DNA from: an uncultured Prevotellaceae bacterium
Lineage (GTDB): Bacteria; Bacteroidota; Bacteroidia; Bacteroidales; Bacteroidaceae
Length of the DNA: 46,565 nt
NCBI GenBank assembly: GCA_902799455.1
Contig: CADCAX010000001.1
Coordinates: forward strand, 1-46,565
Direction: 5' to 3'
A program made the position numbers and the translations under genes. Every line of letters begins with the position of its first letter. Position 1 is the stretch's first letter. This document shows positions 44,202-46,565 of this stretch, piece by piece. The notes below the pieces were generated by a model, which was given only the letters and a program-made list of their open reading frames with translations, made no database searches and was not told the DNA's origin.

Positions 44202-44981
44202 CTATAACTTTCCTATTATTCCTATCTTTGATGTCTTTAAGAATTCGACGATCTTGTCGATTTCCGGGCTTGACTGTACCTGTTGCTCTATCTGTATACA
44301 TGCATTCAAGATATCATCCTGGCCATGAAAGACCAAACGATAGGCATTTGCTATATGAGACCTCACCTTCTCACTGATACCACACTGCTCCATCACAAAG
44401 CCATTAATGCCTCCATATTTTATAGGATGGCTGCCAGCCACGATGTATGGCGGAACATCTTTGGAGAACCGGCAACCAGACTGAATCATAGAGCAATCAC
44501 CTACACGTACACCAGGATTAGCTATGACACCAGATGAAAAAATCACGAAATTGTGTATTTCAACATCACCAGCTATTTTTGTTCCATAGCCAAGTACATT
44601 CTCGTTTCCTACATGGACATCATGCGATATATGTACGCCTTCCATCAGGAAATTCCTATTACCGATAAGGGTCTTACCATCTGTAAATGTAGCACGATTT
44701 ATAACTACATTTTCTCGAATGATATTGCCTTCACCTATTTCGCATATCGTATTTTCGCCTTTATAGTGAAAATCCTGTGGAATAGCAGAGATAACAGTAT
44801 TCTGATGCACCTTATTATTTTTTCCCAGACGTGTACCGTTCATAAGATTCACATTAGGGTACAATACGCAACCATCACCTACCTCAACATCATCCTCGAT
44901 ATATACGAATGGGTAGATTGTCACATCTTTTCCTATCTTGGCTTTGGGGCTGATAACAGCCTTATCTGAAATATTGCTCAT
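44202..44981 (-). CDS. lpxA: UDP-N-acetylglucosamine acyltransferase
   Basis: 259 aa of left-handed hexapeptide repeats (ISPKAKIGKDVTIYPFVYIEDDVEVGDG), catalytic His in VHISHDVHVG, C-terminal helices. First step of lipid A synthesis. It starts 1 bp after the stop of the TolC-type gene, so it is cotranscribed with it. Confidence 0.95.
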   Translation of the reverse strand: MSNISDKAVISPKAKIGKDVTIYPFVYIEDDVEVGDGCVLYPNVNLMNGTRLGKNNKVHQNTVISAIPQDFHYKGENTICEIGEGNIIRENVVINRATFTDGKTLIGNRNFLMEGVHISHDVHVGNENVLGYGTKIAGDVEIHNFVIFSSGVIANPGVRVGDCSMIQSGCRFSKDVPPYIVAGSHPIKYGGINGFVMEQCGISEKVRSHIANAYRLVFHGQDDILNACIQIEQQVQSSPEIDKIVEFLKTSKIGIIGKL

Positions 44982-44982
44982 A

Positions 44983-46431
44983 TTATTCTTTGCCTCCTCC
45001 TAAGGCACTATATAGATTTACAACTGCCTGCATTTTGTTGAAATCATCTGTCACTTGAGAAATCTCCGCATTGAGAAGAGAGGACTGTGCAGAAATCACC
45101 TCCAGATAACTAGATGAACCCATCTTGTATAGCATTATTGTGTAGTCGACACTCTTACGGAGAGCCTCAACCTGCTGGCGATCAAGTTCGCCCTTCTCTT
45201 TACTGGTATTATATTCCACTAGGCAATCAGAGACCTCTGCTCCAGCCTCAAGGATAGACTGTTGCCATTCTTTTTCAGCTACCTCATATGATAATTTTGC
45301 GACTTTCAACTGAGCTGTCAAACGACCATTCATGAAGATTGGCTGTGTAAGACCAGCAACAAAGTTAGCTATAAAGAAGCCTGGATTTGCCACTGTATTA
45401 CCCATGCTGTTGGTAAACGAACCTGTGCCTGTTATCTTCAAACTTGGATAAAACGCCGATTGAGCTTTCTTGACATCATAAAAACAATTTGCAAGTTCCA
45501 TTTCAGCTGCATGCACATCTGGACGAGCAGAAAGAACATTCAGAGCAATCCCAGCAGAAAATCCTTCCGGAAGATTCTGATCCGACAGCTTACCACGCGA
45601 AATACTCTGAGCATGCATGCCGACGAGAGTAGACAACGTATTCTCGACCTCTTTTATCTGGCGCTTCATATCAACAATTTGAGCCTTAACAGACAAGTTA
45701 GAAGCCTCAGCAGAAACAACTGCAGTTTCTTTGGTGTTACGAAGTTCCTTCTGCAATTTCATCATACGATATGTCTCAGCTGTCAGCATCTCCATATCAG
45801 TCAATATCTCCAATTGACGATCTAACATTAATAAGGTATAATAGCAGTTTGCTATACCGCAGATAACTTTGGAACGGGTTACATGCTTATAGTCTTTCAT
45901 CATAGCAAGTTGTACTTCGGCACCACGCTTTGCCGCCAAAATACTACCAAAAAGGTCTATCGTCCAAGAAGCTGATACTGGTAATGCGTAAGACTTATTC
46001 CAATCGCCCCTTTTATCTCCAGTGAGAATTTTTGCCAGAGTACCTGACGGAGAGAATGTCACTTGAGGCAAGAATGCCAAACGAGCAGCTTTTAACGCAG
46101 CTTCCATCTTCTGAACATTAGCGGATGCAGCAAATATGTCAACATTTTGCTCCAAGCCCTTTTCTATAAGAGCACGCAACTGCGGATCTGTAAATACCTC
46201 TTGCCACTCCACATCACCGAAGCCTGCAGAATCGTTGCCCTCTATGGCAGCGGCATCACGCAAAGCACTACTTGTTGCTGTTGCATGAAGCAAACTGTCT
46301 GGACGTTCATACTTTGCCCACAAGCCCTTTCCGTGACTACATGACATGAAAGAAACCACGAGCAGCACGAGACAAATCGTATAAGCTATCCGTTTCTGAT
46401 ATACTTTATATTTTTTATTATTTTTCATCAT
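44983..46431 (-). CDS. TolC-family outer-membrane efflux lipoprotein (NodT type)
   Basis: 482 aa. Lipobox FMSCSHGKG. TolC-type repeats: ALIEKGLEQNVDIFAASANVQKMEAALKAARLAFLP and later SARPDVHAAEMELANCFYDVKKAQSAFYPSLKITG. It forms the exit duct of a tripartite (often RND) pump. The upstream partial gene ends 14 bp before it. Confidence 0.92.
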   Translation of the reverse strand: MMKNNKKYKVYQKRIAYTICLVLLVVSFMSCSHGKGLWAKYERPDSLLHATATSSALRDAAAIEGNDSAGFGDVEWQEVFTDPQLRALIEKGLEQNVDIFAASANVQKMEAALKAARLAFLPQVTFSPSGTLAKILTGDKRGDWNKSYALPVSASWTIDLFGSILAAKRGAEVQLAMMKDYKHVTRSKVICGIANCYYTLLMLDRQLEILTDMEMLTAETYRMMKLQKELRNTKETAVVSAEASNLSVKAQIVDMKRQIKEVENTLSTLVGMHAQSISRGKLSDQNLPEGFSAGIALNVLSARPDVHAAEMELANCFYDVKKAQSAFYPSLKITGTGSFTNSMGNTVANPGFFIANFVAGLTQPIFMNGRLTAQLKVAKLSYEVAEKEWQQSILEAGAEVSDCLVEYNTSKEKGELDRQQVEALRKSVDYTIMLYKMGSSSYLEVISAQSSLLNAEISQVTDDFNKMQAVVNLYSALGGGKE

Positions 46432-46445
46432 TCATTCCTCCCCTA

Positions 46446-46565
46446 TCATTTTACATAATCAGGATCCTTCTCGCTGATCATATCATTGATAACACCAGCA
46501 GAAATTGCATACTGTTTCAGTTCAGAACTTACAGCAACGTTATCGTCTTCGAACTTCATCGGTCT
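46446..46565 (-). CDS. C-terminal tail of an unidentified gene (partial)
   Basis: 39 residues before TGA (46446-46448), ending ISAGVINDMISEKDPDYVK; the rest is outside the window. By position, 14 bp upstream of a TolC-type gene, it could be a pump component, but the tail itself is not recognised. Confidence 0.45.
   Translation of the reverse strand, partial: RPMKFEDDNVAVSSELKQYAISAGVINDMISEKDPDYVK

Overview
The window comes from a Bacteroidales genome, most likely Prevotella or a close relative. Three things point there. Promoters carry the Bacteroidota -7 box TAnnTTTG. There is a type IX secretion/gliding locus (porP-gldK-gldL-gldM-gldN) with a separate porT. There is also an HU-HIG protein followed by a tiny 'smalltalk' protein. 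Nothing here is ribosomal or plasmid-like; it reads as chromosome with one clear accessory island.

Layout. 1-6955 (+): an envelope and iron/redox cluster with an outer-membrane barrel (partial), an imelysin-like lipoprotein broken by a frameshift, a di-heme DUF1111 lipoprotein, a second barrel, a c-type cytochrome lipoprotein, a CcsB/ResB-like periplasmic fragment and a Rid/chorismatase-like enzyme. 7058-13910 (+): the T9SS core operon and an outer-membrane barrel. 14009-16444 (+): an S9 (DPP IV-like) peptidase. 16601-18607 (-): a TonB-dependent receptor whose coding sequence contains blocks of 7-bp tandem repeats. 18760-20253 (+): queD-queE-folE, the early 7-deazaguanine (queuosine) pathway, with a weak preQ1-I-like element just before queD. 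20370-27495 (-): the accessory island. 27924-30286: a truncated KilA-N gene, a long AT-rich gap, an HU-like gene and the smalltalk protein. 30498-36546: ferredoxin, porT, a hairpin-rich 410-bp non-coding block, a coiled-coil lipoprotein, pgeF, obgE and rodA. 36693-46565: housekeeping genes hpt, adk, dnaE, pssA, psd, tadA, rplS, lpxA, and a TolC-family efflux protein with the tail of an upstream gene.

Most interesting part. Between 20.4 and 27.6 kb, all on the minus strand, lie an EVE-domain/PD-(D/E)XK protein, a RhuM-like/Doc toxin pair, a DUF6794 protein, a Cas4-like/DnaQ-like fusion (DUF2779) and a WYL regulator. There is also a 450-nt non-coding stretch rich in helices, including two tRNA-like folds. 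Four promoters in the island share one arrangement: GTTC-N9-GAAC, then exactly 10 nt, then TAnnTTTG. They precede the EVE gene, the DUF6794-DUF2779 pair, the non-coding stretch and the WYL gene. I infer a WYL-controlled nuclease-plus-RNA system, probably for defence; function is not shown by sequence.

Two repeat families run through the window. One is a 7-bp tandem repeat family with a different sequence flavour at each site. The other is an A-rich CGC-spaced repeat, five copies between 20.3 and 30.3 kb, whose outermost two copies are inverted and share a hairpin.
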